DNA of 64,000 nt, taken from the NCBI RefSeq assembly GCF_963853665.1, contig NZ_OY970459.1, forward strand, positions 248,001 through 312,000, given 5' to 3'. The DNA is from Mycobacterium decipiens. GTDB taxonomy: Bacteria; Actinomycetota; Actinomycetes; Mycobacteriales; Mycobacteriaceae. Both the position numbers and the translations under genes were made by a program. Shown here in pieces: positions 1 through 8,753 of this stretch. Under the pieces are notes generated by a model that was not told the DNA's origin, did no database searches, and saw nothing but the letters and a program-made list of their open reading frames with translations. How positions within the stretch are numbered: position 1 is the stretch's first letter; each line of letters starts with the position of its first letter.

Positions 1-140
1 ACCGCGCGGCGCCTGCCCTGCGCGGCGAGGGCTTCGAGGCGGTCACGGCGCGTTGCGATGAGTGCGAACTCCGCGCCGACGAAAAACGCGTTTGCGGCGA
101 GCAGCAGCACGGTCAGCAGCACACCGAACAGATCGCCCAT
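1..140 (-). CDS. CNNM/CorC-family membrane protein, N-terminal fragment cut by window edge
   Basis: The first 46 codons or so of a minus-strand gene. It starts at the ATG at 140 and runs off the left end. The visible N-terminus ([20 protein letters not shown], then VGAEFAL and a basic stretch) is the first transmembrane segment of the CNNM (DUF21) domain of CorC/HlyC-type proteins. It shares one base with the stop codon of the upstream gene (TGATG), so the two are a translationally coupled tandem pair, the usual arrangement of this family in mycobacteria (compare Rv1842c-Rv1841c). The family is linked to divalent cation, mainly Mg2+, handling at the membrane; function here is inferred from family only. 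Confidence 0.8.
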   Translation of the reverse strand, partial: MGDLFGVLLTVLLLAANAFFVGAEFALIATRRDRLEALAAQGRRRA

Positions 141-1498
141 CAGCGCGCACCTCCCGGCGGCGCGGGTCCGCGGCCGAGCTCGAGGAGTTGTAGCTGATCG
201 ATGCGTCGACCGTCCATCCGCTCCACGGTCGCCAACCACCGCCCCGGCTCGTGCACGTCGGAGTCGAACGTGGTGAGCGCTACCTTCTCCCCCTCCGCGG
301 GAATGTGGCCGAGCGCATGCAGGACCAGGCCGCCAATGGTTTCGTAGTCCCCGTCGGGGGCGCGGTAGCCGGTAGCCGCGGCCACCTCATCGATGCGCAG
401 CAGCCCCGAGACTTGCCAGCCGTTGCCGGTGGCCGTCACCGATGGCGTCGCGGGGTCGTGTTCGTCGCGGACGTCACCGACGATCTCTTCGATCAGGTCT
501 TCCGCGGTCACCATTCCGGCTGTGCCGCCGTATTCGTCGACGACCAACGCGGTCTGCAGCCCGTTGGCGCGGACCTGAGACATCACGGCGTCCCCGTCCA
601 GCGTCGCTGGAACCATCGCGACCGGCTGCGCTAGATCGGCCATCCGCTTGCCGGCCCGGTCAGCCGGCGGGATCCGCAGCACCTGCTTGATATGGACGAT
701 GCCAATCGTCGCGTCCAGGTCGCCGTGCACGATCGGGAAGCGTGAGTATCCGGTCTGGATCGCCTTGGTGACCAGGTCGCTGACCGTGTCATTGGCTTGC
801 AGCGCCTCGATCTCGGTGCGCGGGGTCATCAATTCCTCCGCGGTGCGCGTGCCGAACTGCAATGAGCGCTCCACCAGCTGCGCGGTCGCCGGGTCGAAAG
901 CGCCGCGCCGCGCCGAGTTGCGGACCAGCGATACCAGCTCTTGGGGTGAGCGCGCGGAGCGCAGCTCCTCGGCGGGCTCGATACCCAACCGTCGCAGGAT
1001 CCAGTTGGCGCTGCCGTTCGTGGTCCAGATCAGTGGAGCGAAGATCCACGAGAACACGACTTGCGGCCACGCCGCGGCACGAGCCGTCCGAAGTGGTCGG
1101 GCCACCGCCAGGTTCTTCGGAACCAGCTCCCCGAAGATCATCGACACCGATGTGGCGATCACCAGCGCCAGGAACAACGCACCCGCCAGCGCAAGTTGCT
1201 CGGGCAACGCGAATGCGGTCAACACCGGTTGCAGCAGTCCAGCGAGCAACGGCTCGGCGAGGTAGCCGGTGATCAGCGTCGTGATCGAGATGCCGATCTG
1301 GGCTCCCGACAGCTGAAACGACAGGGTGCGGTGTGCGCGCGCCACCATCTTGTCGCGGTGGCCGCCGGTGCGGGCATTGGCGTCTACGGTGCTGCGCTCC
1401 AGCGCCGCCAGCGAAAATTCAGCCGCGACGAACAACGCGGTTCCCGCCGTCAGTAGCAGGAAGGCCAGCAGGCCCAGCACAGTGAGTAGCGCACTCAT
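140..1498 (-). CDS. CNNM/CBS/CorC domain membrane protein (hemolysin-like)
   Basis: A 452-aa protein. Residues about 1-200 are a CNNM (DUF21) membrane domain with several hydrophobic helices and the conserved SGAQIGI and FGELVPKN motifs. Two CBS domains follow at about 210-335 ([10 protein letters not shown] opens the first), then a CorC_HlyC domain with the GGTAGMVT and EEIVGD motifs. The family is implicated in Mg2+ or other cation transport or sensing. The ATG at 1498 is chosen because the membrane domain starts immediately after it; 16 further in-frame codons upstream are unrelated to the family. It is the first gene of a pair with the gene running off the left edge. The 262 bp between it and fgd2 hold no gene I can support. 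Confidence 0.88.
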   Translation of the reverse strand: MSALLTVLGLLAFLLLTAGTALFVAAEFSLAALERSTVDANARTGGHRDKMVARAHRTLSFQLSGAQIGISITTLITGYLAEPLLAGLLQPVLTAFALPEQLALAGALFLALVIATSVSMIFGELVPKNLAVARPLRTARAAAWPQVVFSWIFAPLIWTTNGSANWILRRLGIEPAEELRSARSPQELVSLVRNSARRGAFDPATAQLVERSLQFGTRTAEELMTPRTEIEALQANDTVSDLVTKAIQTGYSRFPIVHGDLDATIGIVHIKQVLRIPPADRAGKRMADLAQPVAMVPATLDGDAVMSQVRANGLQTALVVDEYGGTAGMVTAEDLIEEIVGDVRDEHDPATPSVTATGNGWQVSGLLRIDEVAAATGYRAPDGDYETIGGLVLHALGHIPAEGEKVALTTFDSDVHEPGRWLATVERMDGRRIDQLQLLELGRGPAPPGGAR

Positions 1499-1760
1499 CG
1501 CTGACTCACCGCGGTTCAGGTGGTCGCCGGGCCACTGCCCGGCCAACTATGGGGAGGTTCAGCTTCCTGGGCGGCGTCGAGGCCTGAGGCGGATCCCGCG
1601 GCGGCCGGCGCCGGCGGCTCCACCCGGAAGCCCACCGCCTCCATGAGTGCCTGCGGCACGAATTCCCTTCCTTCCGCGGGCTAGCCGACGCCGGATCTCG
1701 ACTACACGCTTGAAGAACTCTTATAGTACCCAGCCACCCTGCGCCCGACGGGCGGACGCT

Positions 1761-2852
1761 CTAGTTCAGCTGGGGTAGCACGTTGGCGCGATAGAACTCG
1801 ATGGCGGCGATGGGTTCCTGCTGGGGAAAGCGGAGAAAGGGAATGGCACCGGCGTCGAGAACCGTTCGCACCGCAGTTACGTGGGTGCCGGCATCGGTGC
1901 CGACCGCCCAGTTGGCGAGCACCTTGTCGATCGGGTTGGACTCGGCACCACGCTGGATCTCGACCGGATTGGGTTGGTCGACGGCCCCGGCGGTAAATCG
2001 CCATAGGGTGGCCGCGCGGGTGGCTTCGGAACGGTCCCCGACGACCGCGAACAGTTCGGCGCGTTTACCCAGGCTGGCGGGATCGCGCCCGGCGGCTTGT
2101 GCGCCTGCGGCGAACGCGGCCAGCAGCTTGGCGTCCTTGAGGTCGCCGGCCTGGGTGATCCAGCCGTCGCCGTATTGGCCGGCCAGTGCGGCGCTTTTGG
2201 GGCCGCTGGCCGCCACAAAGATGGGCGGCGGCGTGGGGGGCGGGTCGTACAGCCGCAAATCGGCGGTCCGAAAGTGGGTGCCCGCGAACGAGGTCCGTTC
2301 ACCACTCCACAGCCGGCGGATCAGCTCGATGGCCTCGATCAGCCGATCATGGCGCTCGGCATACGACCCGAACTCGCTGGTGGCGGCCTGTTCGTTGAGC
2401 CGCTCACCGGTGCCGAGCCCCAAAAACACCCGTCCCGGACTCAGGATCGCCAAGGATGCGAATGCCTGGGCGACCGTAGCCGGATGGTAGCGATAGATGG
2501 GGCAAGTCACCCCGGTGCCAAACGAGATGCGGCTGGTGCTGTTGCCCACCAGTGCCAGGGTCAGCCAGGGGAACATCGAGTGGCCTTGGTTGTCCTGCCA
2601 CGGCTGCAGGTGGTCGCTGGCCCAGGCATATTGGAAGCCGGCTCGTTCGGCGGCCTGAGCATGGGCCACCAGCTGATCGGTGCGAAATTGCTCATGCGAC
2701 AGCACGATTCCGACGGGCTTGGTTGGGGATGGCGCTGGACCGGTTGGCGGGACGCGGTCGGCCCGCACGGTGCAGCCGGTGGACAACCCGCCCGCGCCGA
2801 GCACGCCAACCCTGGCGGCTAGCCGCCCAAACGCACGCCGGGAGATCCTCAT
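1761..2852 (-). CDS. fgd2: F420-dependent hydroxymycolic acid dehydrogenase-like lipoprotein
   Basis: A 363-aa luciferase-like (LLM) flavin/F420 oxidoreductase, equivalent to Rv0132c. The N-terminus carries a twin-arginine signal (RISRRAFG, residues 2-9) and a lipobox LSTGC (Cys27), so it should be Tat-exported and lipid anchored. The M. tuberculosis enzyme oxidises hydroxymycolates to ketomycolates with F420 outside the cytoplasm. LLM landmarks are ASDHLQPW, the GERLNEQ region and the GDGWITQ segment. The ATG at 2852 is chosen because it places the Tat motif at the very N-terminus; upstream in-frame codons extend to 2939 but look non-coding. It is divergent from the GNAT gene at 2967. Confidence 0.9.
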   Translation of the reverse strand: MRISRRAFGRLAARVGVLGAGGLSTGCTVRADRVPPTGPAPSPTKPVGIVLSHEQFRTDQLVAHAQAAERAGFQYAWASDHLQPWQDNQGHSMFPWLTLALVGNSTSRISFGTGVTCPIYRYHPATVAQAFASLAILSPGRVFLGLGTGERLNEQAATSEFGSYAERHDRLIEAIELIRRLWSGERTSFAGTHFRTADLRLYDPPPTPPPIFVAASGPKSAALAGQYGDGWITQAGDLKDAKLLAAFAAGAQAAGRDPASLGKRAELFAVVGDRSEATRAATLWRFTAGAVDQPNPVEIQRGAESNPIDKVLANWAVGTDAGTHVTAVRTVLDAGAIPFLRFPQQEPIAAIEFYRANVLPQLN

Positions 2853-2966
2853 CAGGTCGGAATACCCCGCTGGCGACCGACGACACCTTCGGGCTCCATC
2901 GTGCCGATGTGACGGTGTCGGCGGGCGGGGCTGCGGCATCGGTGATGCACGAACTAGCCTGGTTTC

Positions 2967-3572
2967 GTGACTCCGCAGGCCCGCCCGGCGCGCAGGGCCG
3001 ATGTGCGCGAACTATCGCGCACCATGAGCCGGGCTTTCTACGACGATCCGGTTATGGCTTGGATGCTGCCCAAGGACGAGACACGGACCGCGCATCTGTA
3101 TCGGTTGTTCGCGACGATGACCCGCCATCACAATCTCGGCGGTGGCGGCGTGGAAGTTGCCTGTGACGGGCCGGATATCGGCGGGGCGGCATTGTGGGAT
3201 CCGCCGAATCGATGGCGGCCAGCGCGCCGAGCGGGGCTGGCGACCATGCCGGCGTTCCTCCGCGTGTTCGGATTCCGTGCCGCGGCGGCACGTGCGCTGC
3301 AGGACATCATGAAGAAGGCGCATCCTGAGGAGCCGCACTGGTATCTGTTCGCCATCGGCAGCGACCCGACGGTCCGCGGCCAGGGCTTCGGCCAGGTGCT
3401 GATGCGATCACGGCTCGACCGCTGCGATGCCGAGTACTGTCCGGCCTATCTTGAGTCGACCAAACCCGAAAACGTGCCTTACTACGAACGTTTCGGCTTC
3501 ACCGTCACCCGTGAGTTGAAGCTGCCTAATGGCGGTCCAACGCTGTGGGCGATGTGGCGCGACCCGCGCTAG
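2967..3572 (+). CDS. GNAT-family N-acetyltransferase (Rv0133-like)
   Basis: A 201-aa GCN5-related acetyltransferase. The acetyl-CoA binding motif A is VRGQGFG at about residues 136-142, after the beta-strand WYLFAIGSDP. Motif B is the PYYERFGF segment near the C-terminus. The start is a GTG. Position next to fgd2 matches Rv0133 of M. tuberculosis. The acyl acceptor is unknown. Its 3' end lies 12 bp from the convergent TetR gene. Confidence 0.85.
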   Translation: MTPQARPARRADVRELSRTMSRAFYDDPVMAWMLPKDETRTAHLYRLFATMTRHHNLGGGGVEVACDGPDIGGAALWDPPNRWRPARRAGLATMPAFLRVFGFRAAAARALQDIMKKAHPEEPHWYLFAIGSDPTVRGQGFGQVLMRSRLDRCDAEYCPAYLESTKPENVPYYERFGFTVTRELKLPNGGPTLWAMWRDPR

Positions 3573-3584
3573 CTCCGGTTCGGT

Positions 3585-4259
3585 TCACGGGCTGCTTTTC
3601 CAGCCGGCGACACCGATGGCGATCATGCGCAGCTGCTTGACGGCGATCCGCCGGATCTCTTCGAGCGCCTCGGCGCTCTGCGCGTCTTCGATCGCCTCGG
3701 CGATGACGATCATCGCGTTGACGAACAAGGTCGCCAGCACGTTGAGGTCCTCGGTGCTCCACTCGTTGAGCCCCGGGAAGCGCGCCAGGTCGGTGGCCAG
3801 CTCGGAGGTGATCAGCCGGATTTCGGTGCGGATGGCGTAGCGCAGGACCGTAAGCCCGCTGGAACGCTCCCGGCCGATGAGGCGCCAGTGCTCACGTCGC
3901 TCGGCGACGCTGGCGATCAGGATCTCGACCGACGACTCGATCACCCGGTTTGGGTCGAGCTTGCCGGCGCGCGCCCCACGCAGGGTGTCGCGCAAGGTGC
4001 GAAACGACTCGTCGATCAGGACCAGTCCGAGGGCCTCCATCGACTCGAAGTGCCGGTAGAACGCCGCGGGCACGATCCCGGCCTCGCGGGTCACCTCGCG
4101 CAGGCTCAGGCCACTGAAGCTGCGGTCGTTGAGCAGCTTGAGCGCGGCGGAAATGATGGCGCGACGCGTCGCCTCTTTGCGCTCCTCCCGCGAGGGGCTG
4201 TCGCGGGCGCGGTCTCGGCCCGAGCGGTGTGGACGTGAGCTTGGAATACGGTCGTTCAC
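3585..4259 (-). CDS. TetR regulator of the FabR/DesT type
   Basis: A 224-aa TetR repressor with an N-terminal helix-turn-helix at about residues 45-75 (SLREVTREAGIVPAAFYRHF). The text after it, MEALGLVLIDESFRTL and later IGRERSSG, resembles FabR of enterobacteria and DesT of Pseudomonas, which sense the saturated/unsaturated acyl-CoA balance. It is divergent from an oxidoreductase plus fatty-acid desaturase operon, exactly the pair that DesT controls in Pseudomonas, so a desaturase-regulating role is likely by inference. The GTG at 4259 is the longest start; an inverted repeat overlaps it, consistent with autoregulation. Confidence 0.85.
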   Translation of the reverse strand: MNDRIPSSRPHRSGRDRARDSPSREERKEATRRAIISAALKLLNDRSFSGLSLREVTREAGIVPAAFYRHFESMEALGLVLIDESFRTLRDTLRGARAGKLDPNRVIESSVEILIASVAERREHWRLIGRERSSGLTVLRYAIRTEIRLITSELATDLARFPGLNEWSTEDLNVLATLFVNAMIVIAEAIEDAQSAEALEEIRRIAVKQLRMIAIGVAGWKSSP

Positions 4260-4268
4260 TGTGTGAAC
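4254..4268. promoter_or_regulatory. Inverted repeat GTTCAC-N3-GTGAAC at the regulator start
   Basis: Perfect 6-bp arms with a 3-bp spacer that cover the GTG start codon of the FabR/DesT-like gene. The position suits an autoregulatory operator. The assignment is by position and symmetry only. Confidence 0.4.
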
Positions 4269-4320
4269 CCTACCACAGAGCTGGGTAAAGGCCTTGACGA
4301 CCAGCGGTGTCGCGCCACAC

Positions 4321-4338
4321 AGTGTACATATGTTTACT
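4321..4338. promoter_or_regulatory. Imperfect palindrome AGTGTACATATGTTTACT at the oxidoreductase start
   Basis: An 18-bp near-palindrome with 7 of 9 half-site positions matching. It overlaps the ATG at 4330 of the oxidoreductase gene. TetR repressors of the FabR/DesT type bind palindromes in the promoters of desaturase genes, so this is the best candidate operator for the neighbouring regulator. If the mRNA starts nearby, the site would also overlap a leaderless or very short 5' region. Confidence 0.45.
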
Positions 4339-5391
4339 CAAACTTTGACGAAGCGAGTCCTGGGTTCGCACCTGGTCGACTTGCTCACCGGCCCACACGG
4401 CGTGGACCGCTACACCGAGTTGGTGGCGCCGACGTGGACGCTGGGCGAGGCCCGCGCCAAGGTCGTCGACGTGCGGCGGACCACGCCGCGCAGCGTCACC
4501 CTCACCCTGGCTCCCAACGACGCCTTCACATCCGGCAACGACCTCAAGGCCGGTCAGTACGTCAACCTCACGGTCGACATCGATGGCCGCCGGCACACTC
4601 GCTGCTATTCACCGGCCAACGCCGAAGGCGGCTCCCACCTGGAACTGACGATCGGCCGCCACGACGGCGGGCGGGTTTCGACCCACCTCTACCAGCGGGC
4701 CCGCCGCGGCATGGTGGTTGGCCTGGCCGGTGTCGGCGGCGATTTCATGCTGCCCGCGAAACGGCCGGGCCGGATCCTGTTCGTCTCGGGCGGAAGCGGC
4801 ATCACGCCGGTGATGGCGATGCTGCGCACGCTGATCGCCGAGCGGCATCGGGGCGAGATCGCGTTCGTGCACTACTCCCGTACCGCGGCCGAGACGTGCT
4901 ACCGCGACGAGCTGGCCGCGATGCCGCGGGCGCGGGTGTTGCACGGCTACACCCGCTCGGATGACGGCGACCTGGTCGGGCGGTTCGGTGCGGACCACCT
5001 CGCGCAAGCCATGCCCTCGCCCGATGTGGTGTTCGTCTGCGGGCCAACCGCATTGGTGGATGCCGTCCGGAAGCACTGTGAAAACGTGCTCACTGAAAGC
5101 TTCGTGCCGCCGGTGTTGGAGCCGCCGGCAAATCCATCGGGTGGTCGAGTCACCTTCGCCGACAGCGGTGTTGACGTCGTCGATGACGGTCGCTCGCTGC
5201 TCGAGCAGGCCGAATCGGTTGGACTGACACCCGCCAGCGGCTGCCGGATGGGCATCTGCCACACGTGCACCCGGCGGAAGGCCTCCGGGACCGTACGCAA
5301 CCTGGTTACCGGCGCCGTGTCGAGGGCTCCCGACGAGGATGTGCAGATCTGTGTGTCCGTCCCGGTCGGCGACGTCGACCTGTCTCTTTAG
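4330..5391 (+). CDS. Ferredoxin-NAD(P) oxidoreductase, electron donor for the desaturase (Rv3230c-like)
   Basis: A 353-aa flavoprotein with fused ferredoxin. The FAD-binding motif RCYSPAN lies at residues 91-97 and the NAD(P)-binding FVSGGSGITP at about 151-160. The C-terminal plant-type 2Fe-2S domain has the cysteine pattern GCRMGICHTC followed by QICVSVP. In M. tuberculosis the homologue Rv3230c passes electrons from NADPH to the stearoyl-CoA desaturase DesA3. The desaturase gene follows 27 bp downstream, which supports the same partnership. The ATG at 4330 is preferred over one at 4294 because the family begins near the FTQTLTKR segment. Confidence 0.92.
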   Translation: MFTQTLTKRVLGSHLVDLLTGPHGVDRYTELVAPTWTLGEARAKVVDVRRTTPRSVTLTLAPNDAFTSGNDLKAGQYVNLTVDIDGRRHTRCYSPANAEGGSHLELTIGRHDGGRVSTHLYQRARRGMVVGLAGVGGDFMLPAKRPGRILFVSGGSGITPVMAMLRTLIAERHRGEIAFVHYSRTAAETCYRDELAAMPRARVLHGYTRSDDGDLVGRFGADHLAQAMPSPDVVFVCGPTALVDAVRKHCENVLTESFVPPVLEPPANPSGGRVTFADSGVDVVDDGRSLLEQAESVGLTPASGCRMGICHTCTRRKASGTVRNLVTGAVSRAPDEDVQICVSVPVGDVDLSL

Positions 5392-5418
5392 CAGCCATCA
5401 GACCTGGGAGGAAAAACC

Positions 5419-6525
5419 ATGGCACAGAACAAGATCACCCTGACCCCCGAACAGGCCGACGCATTCGGCCGCGAACTCGACGCCATCAAAGAACGCTTGA
5501 TGGCAGACCTCGGCGAACAGGACGCCGACTACATTCGCCGTGTTATCAAGACCCAGCGCGCACTGGAAGTGGGCGGACGCGCGCTGCTGTTCGCCGGGAT
5601 ACTGCCGCCCGCCTGGCTGGCCGGTACGGCGATGTTGGGCCTGTCCAAGATCCTGGACAACATGGAGATCGGCCACAACGTCATGCACGGCCAGTACGAC
5701 TGGATGCGCGACCCGGCCATCTCCGGCCGCTCGTTCGAGTGGGACACCGCCTGCCCGGCCGATCAATGGCGGCACTCGCACAACTACATGCACCACACTC
5801 ACACCAACATCGTGGGGATGGACCGCGACATCGGGTACGGCATCCTGCGGATGAGCGAAGACCAGCCCTGGGAACCGTACTTTCTCGGCAACCCGGTCTA
5901 CGCGTTCTTGCTCATGGTCCTGTTCCAATACGGTGTCGCGCTGCACGAACTGGAAACCGAACGCATGCGCGCCGGCGAGATCAGGCTCGCCGACAAACGT
6001 GAGGTGCTACGCGCCATCTGGAAAAAGACGCGCCGGCAGACGCTGAAGGACTACGTCGCCTTCCCGCTGCTGGCCGGGCCGTTCGCCCCCTTCGTCTTCG
6101 CCGGCAATCTGTCGGCCAACCTGATGCGCAACGTGTGGTCCTACATGATCATCTTCTGCGGCCACTTCCCGGACGGCACCCAGGAGTTCACCGTGGCAGA
6201 GACCAAAGACGAGTCGCGCGGCATGTGGTATTTCCGCCAGGTTCTCGGCTCGGCGAACCTTACCGGCGGCAGAATCTTCCATCTGCTGTCCGGCAACCTG
6301 TCGCACCAGATCGAGCACCATCTGTTCCCGGACATACCGGCTCGTCGCTACGCCGAGATCGCGCCCGAGGTGCAAGAGATCTGCGAGCGCTACGGCATCC
6401 CCTACAACCGCGGCCCGCTGCTGCGCCAGTTTGGCACCGTGGTCCGCAAGATCGTCAAGCTGACGCTTCCGGAGCGGCGCGTGCGCCGGGACCAGCCGGT
6501 CGATCCAGTGCCCGCTGCCGCGTAA
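5419..6525 (+). CDS. desA3: Membrane acyl-CoA delta-9 desaturase (DesA3-like)
   Basis: A 368-aa integral membrane desaturase. The three di-iron histidine boxes are visible: GHNVMHG (His86, His90), WRHSHNYMHHTH (about residues 118-128) and LSHQIEHHLFPD near residue 300. These are followed by a hydrophobic region around FPLLAGPFAPFVFAGNL. The enzyme introduces the delta-9 double bond into stearoyl-CoA to make oleate for membrane phospholipids. The start has a strong ribosome site (GGGAGG seven bases upstream). It forms a two-gene operon with the oxidoreductase upstream. The order matches Rv3230c-desA3, but the location next to Rv0133 differs from M. tuberculosis, so it may be a paralogue or relocated copy. 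Confidence 0.9.
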   Translation: MAQNKITLTPEQADAFGRELDAIKERLMADLGEQDADYIRRVIKTQRALEVGGRALLFAGILPPAWLAGTAMLGLSKILDNMEIGHNVMHGQYDWMRDPAISGRSFEWDTACPADQWRHSHNYMHHTHTNIVGMDRDIGYGILRMSEDQPWEPYFLGNPVYAFLLMVLFQYGVALHELETERMRAGEIRLADKREVLRAIWKKTRRQTLKDYVAFPLLAGPFAPFVFAGNLSANLMRNVWSYMIIFCGHFPDGTQEFTVAETKDESRGMWYFRQVLGSANLTGGRIFHLLSGNLSHQIEHHLFPDIPARRYAEIAPEVQEICERYGIPYNRGPLLRQFGTVVRKIVKLTLPERRVRRDQPVDPVPAAA

Positions 6526-6569
6526 ATCTGGTGCAGACGCCACGGTCCGACCGGGGGGACAATAGCCCT

Positions 6570-7085
6570 GTGGAGTGGACCGGCGCGCGTTATGCGGACA
6601 TGCCAACGGTGGAAGCCTCGACGTGGATCGACGCCGATCCGGGCAAGGTATGGAGTCTGGTTTCCGATATCGCGCTGATGCCGACCCTGAGCAACGAGCT
6701 GCAAGCGGTCGAGTGGGTAGCGGGAGCCGGCGGGCCCCGGGTCGGGGCCCGGTTCGTCGGGCACAACGCACACGACGCGTTCGGACAATGGAGCACCACG
6801 TCACAGATCGTCGTTTGCGACGAGTCACGCGAATTCGCCTGGGCGGTCGGTGATCCCCAATACCCCTCAGCGACATGGCGATTCCGGTTGACGCCCCGAG
6901 GTGGCGGTACCACCTTGACGTACTGGACACAGCTGGGACCGGGCCGGTCGGGGTTGTCGGCGGCGATCGACGCGATGCCCGACAAGGAGCAAAAGATCGT
7001 GTTCGTGCGGCTGCGGGAGTTCGAGACCGCGATCGACAGGACGCTGGCGGCGATCAAGAGGCTGGCTGAGCACGGGGTGCGTTGA
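6570..7085 (+). CDS. SRPBCC-family (polyketide cyclase/START-like) protein
   Basis: A 171-aa protein of the SRPBCC fold: an N-terminal strand VEASTWIDADPGKVWSLVSD, a central WVAGAGG...GARFVG segment, and a C-terminal long helix from about residue 130. Such proteins bind hydrophobic ligands in a deep cavity; no catalytic function can be read. The GTG at 6570 starts it. Its stop shares a base with the ATG of the next gene (TGATG), so it is coupled to the F420-type oxidoreductase and may present or bind its substrate (inference). Confidence 0.8.
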   Translation: MEWTGARYADMPTVEASTWIDADPGKVWSLVSDIALMPTLSNELQAVEWVAGAGGPRVGARFVGHNAHDAFGQWSTTSQIVVCDESREFAWAVGDPQYPSATWRFRLTPRGGGTTLTYWTQLGPGRSGLSAAIDAMPDKEQKIVFVRLREFETAIDRTLAAIKRLAEHGVR

Positions 7086-8131
7086 TGCGGACCGCGACAA
7101 CCGTCGAGTTGTCTGGTGGCCCGGACGTTGTCGAGTTCGCCATTGCGGCCGAAAGGCTGGGACTCGACGTCTGCTGGGTCGCCGAGGCCTGGGGTTCCGA
7201 CGCGCCGTCGGCGCTGGGCTATCTCGCGGCGCGCACCGACCGGATGCTGCTCGGTTCCGGTGTCCTGCAGGTCGGTACCCGCTCACCCGCGCTGGTCGCC
7301 CAGACCGCGATCACGCTGTCCAACCTGTCGCGCGGGCGGTTCCTGCTCGGCCTGGGCGTGTCCGGGCCGCAAGTGATCGAGGGCCTGCACGGAGTCGCGT
7401 TCCGCCGACCGCTGGCCCGGATGCGCGAGACCGTCGACATCGTGCGCCAGGCGTTCGCCGGGGGCAAAATCTCACATTCCGGCACGGAGTTTCAGATCCC
7501 TCGCCCCGCCGGGGAAGCGGTGCCGATGCGATTGTCGATTCGGCCCGAGCACGCCATTCCGATCTATCTGGCCGCGCTGTCTCCGGCGATGCTGCGGTTG
7601 ACCGGTCGGATCGCCGACGGCTGGCTGGGCACCAGCTTTGTTCCGGAGGGCGCGGGGGAGGCGTACTTCGCCCATCTTGACAGCGGCCTGGCCGAGGCGG
7701 GTCGCACGCGCGCCGACCTCGACATCTGCCAGGGTGCCGAGGTGGCGTTCGCGTCCGACGAAGAAGAACTGCGCGTCATGGTCGCGGCCCGAAAGACCGA
7801 ACTCGCGTTCAGCCTCGGGGGCATGGGGTCGTCGAGCACCAACTACTACAACCAGGCCTATGGCCGGCAAGGGTGGGCCGACGTTGCCGCGTTGGTGCGA
7901 CAGCGCTGGCAGCGCGGCGACCGCGCCGGTGCGGCCGGTCTGGTGACCGACGAGATGGTGTTGGCCACCACGCTGATCGGCACCGAGGAAATGGTCCGGG
8001 CTCGGCTTGCGGTTTGGCGGGACGCCGGGGTGAACACCGTGCGACTGTATCCGGCGGGCGACACGTTAGCTGCCAAGCTGCGCACCCTGGGCAGGGCCAT
8101 CGAGTTGGTCCGCGAGGTCGGGGCGCCATGA
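7085..8131 (+). CDS. LLM-class F420-dependent oxidoreductase
   Basis: A 348-aa luciferase-like TIM barrel. Landmarks are the N-terminal strand with GLDVCWVAEAW, the DRMLLGSGV strand, the NLSRGRFLLGLGVSGPQVIEG motif and the C-terminal GTEEMVRARLAVWRDAGVNTVRL segment, all typical of mycobacterial F420-dependent LLM enzymes. The substrate is unknown. It overlaps the SRPBCC gene and converges on a TetR gene whose last 66 bp overlap its 3' end. Confidence 0.85.
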   Translation: MRTATTVELSGGPDVVEFAIAAERLGLDVCWVAEAWGSDAPSALGYLAARTDRMLLGSGVLQVGTRSPALVAQTAITLSNLSRGRFLLGLGVSGPQVIEGLHGVAFRRPLARMRETVDIVRQAFAGGKISHSGTEFQIPRPAGEAVPMRLSIRPEHAIPIYLAALSPAMLRLTGRIADGWLGTSFVPEGAGEAYFAHLDSGLAEAGRTRADLDICQGAEVAFASDEEELRVMVAARKTELAFSLGGMGSSSTNYYNQAYGRQGWADVAALVRQRWQRGDRAGAAGLVTDEMVLATTLIGTEEMVRARLAVWRDAGVNTVRLYPAGDTLAAKLRTLGRAIELVREVGAP

Positions 8132-8737
8132 CGAATACGCCAGCGCGGTAAGCGAATCGGCGGTTCGGTCACAGAAATCGGCTGCCTCGTCCAACCCGTA
8201 GGTCAGCGCGCGCGTGGTGGTGGCGGCAACCAGCAGGTCGAACACCGCCGCGGCGCGGGCCTGCAGGTGGGCAGCGGCCAGCAGCTCGGCCAGCAGCGCC
8301 CGCACATCCTCTTCGCTGCGCGCCACCAGGCGTGCGTAGAGCCCGTCGTCGTGTTGATAGGCCAACAGCAGACCGGGGATGGCCGCCCGGGTAACCGGGG
8401 CGGCCAGCCACGTCAGAAACGTCTCGACCCAGGCCCTCAGGTCGGCGCGCACGTCACCGGTCGGGGCCGGCAGCGGTGCCGGTGTGACGTGACCGAACGC
8501 GGCATCCTCGATCAGCGCCTCCCGTCGCGGCCAGCGACGATAGATGGTGGGCGCGCCGACGGCTGCGCGCCGGGCCACCGCGGCGATCGTGGTCTGTTGA
8601 TATCCGACCTCAACCAGCAATTGCCGGGTGGCCGCCAACACGTCGCGATCCTTCTGCGGATCGCGCGGGCGGCCGGGTGATTGCGGCTCGGATTCCACGG
8701 GTTCCTCCCGGCCGGAGCTAGTTTTATTACGTGTCAT
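8066..8737 (-). CDS. TetR-family regulator
   Basis: A 223-aa protein with a TetR helix-turn-helix at about residues 40-70 (TTIAAVARRAAVGAPTIYRRW) and a C-terminal ligand domain of the TetR_C type. Basic PGRPRDPQKDRDVLAA precedes the HTH. The ATG at 8737 is preferred; longer in-frame codons to 8887 run into the divergent gene. An inverted repeat overlaps its start and lies 4 bp from the divergent gene start, so it probably controls itself and the two-gene unit 8754-10918. Confidence 0.85.
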   Translation of the reverse strand: MTRNKTSSGREEPVESEPQSPGRPRDPQKDRDVLAATRQLLVEVGYQQTTIAAVARRAAVGAPTIYRRWPRREALIEDAAFGHVTPAPLPAPTGDVRADLRAWVETFLTWLAAPVTRAAIPGLLLAYQHDDGLYARLVARSEEDVRALLAELLAAAHLQARAAAVFDLLVAATTTRALTYGLDEAADFCDRTADSLTALAYSSWRPDLADQLDGPAQGAQLGS

Positions 8738-8750
8738 ACTATAACGTAAT
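8726..8750. promoter_or_regulatory. Inverted repeat ATTACGT-N11-ACGTAAT in divergent promoter
   Basis: Perfect 7-bp arms sit between and partly over the divergent starts of the TetR gene (8737) and the gene at 8754. This AT-rich symmetric element in a GC-rich setting is the likely TetR operator. Confidence 0.55.
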
Positions 8751-8753
8751 TGC

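Noticed and set aside
6007..6930. Long minus-strand frame opposite desaturase and SRPBCC genes
   Set aside because: Antisense shadow in GC-rich DNA with no family features; the plus-strand genes have clear motifs.
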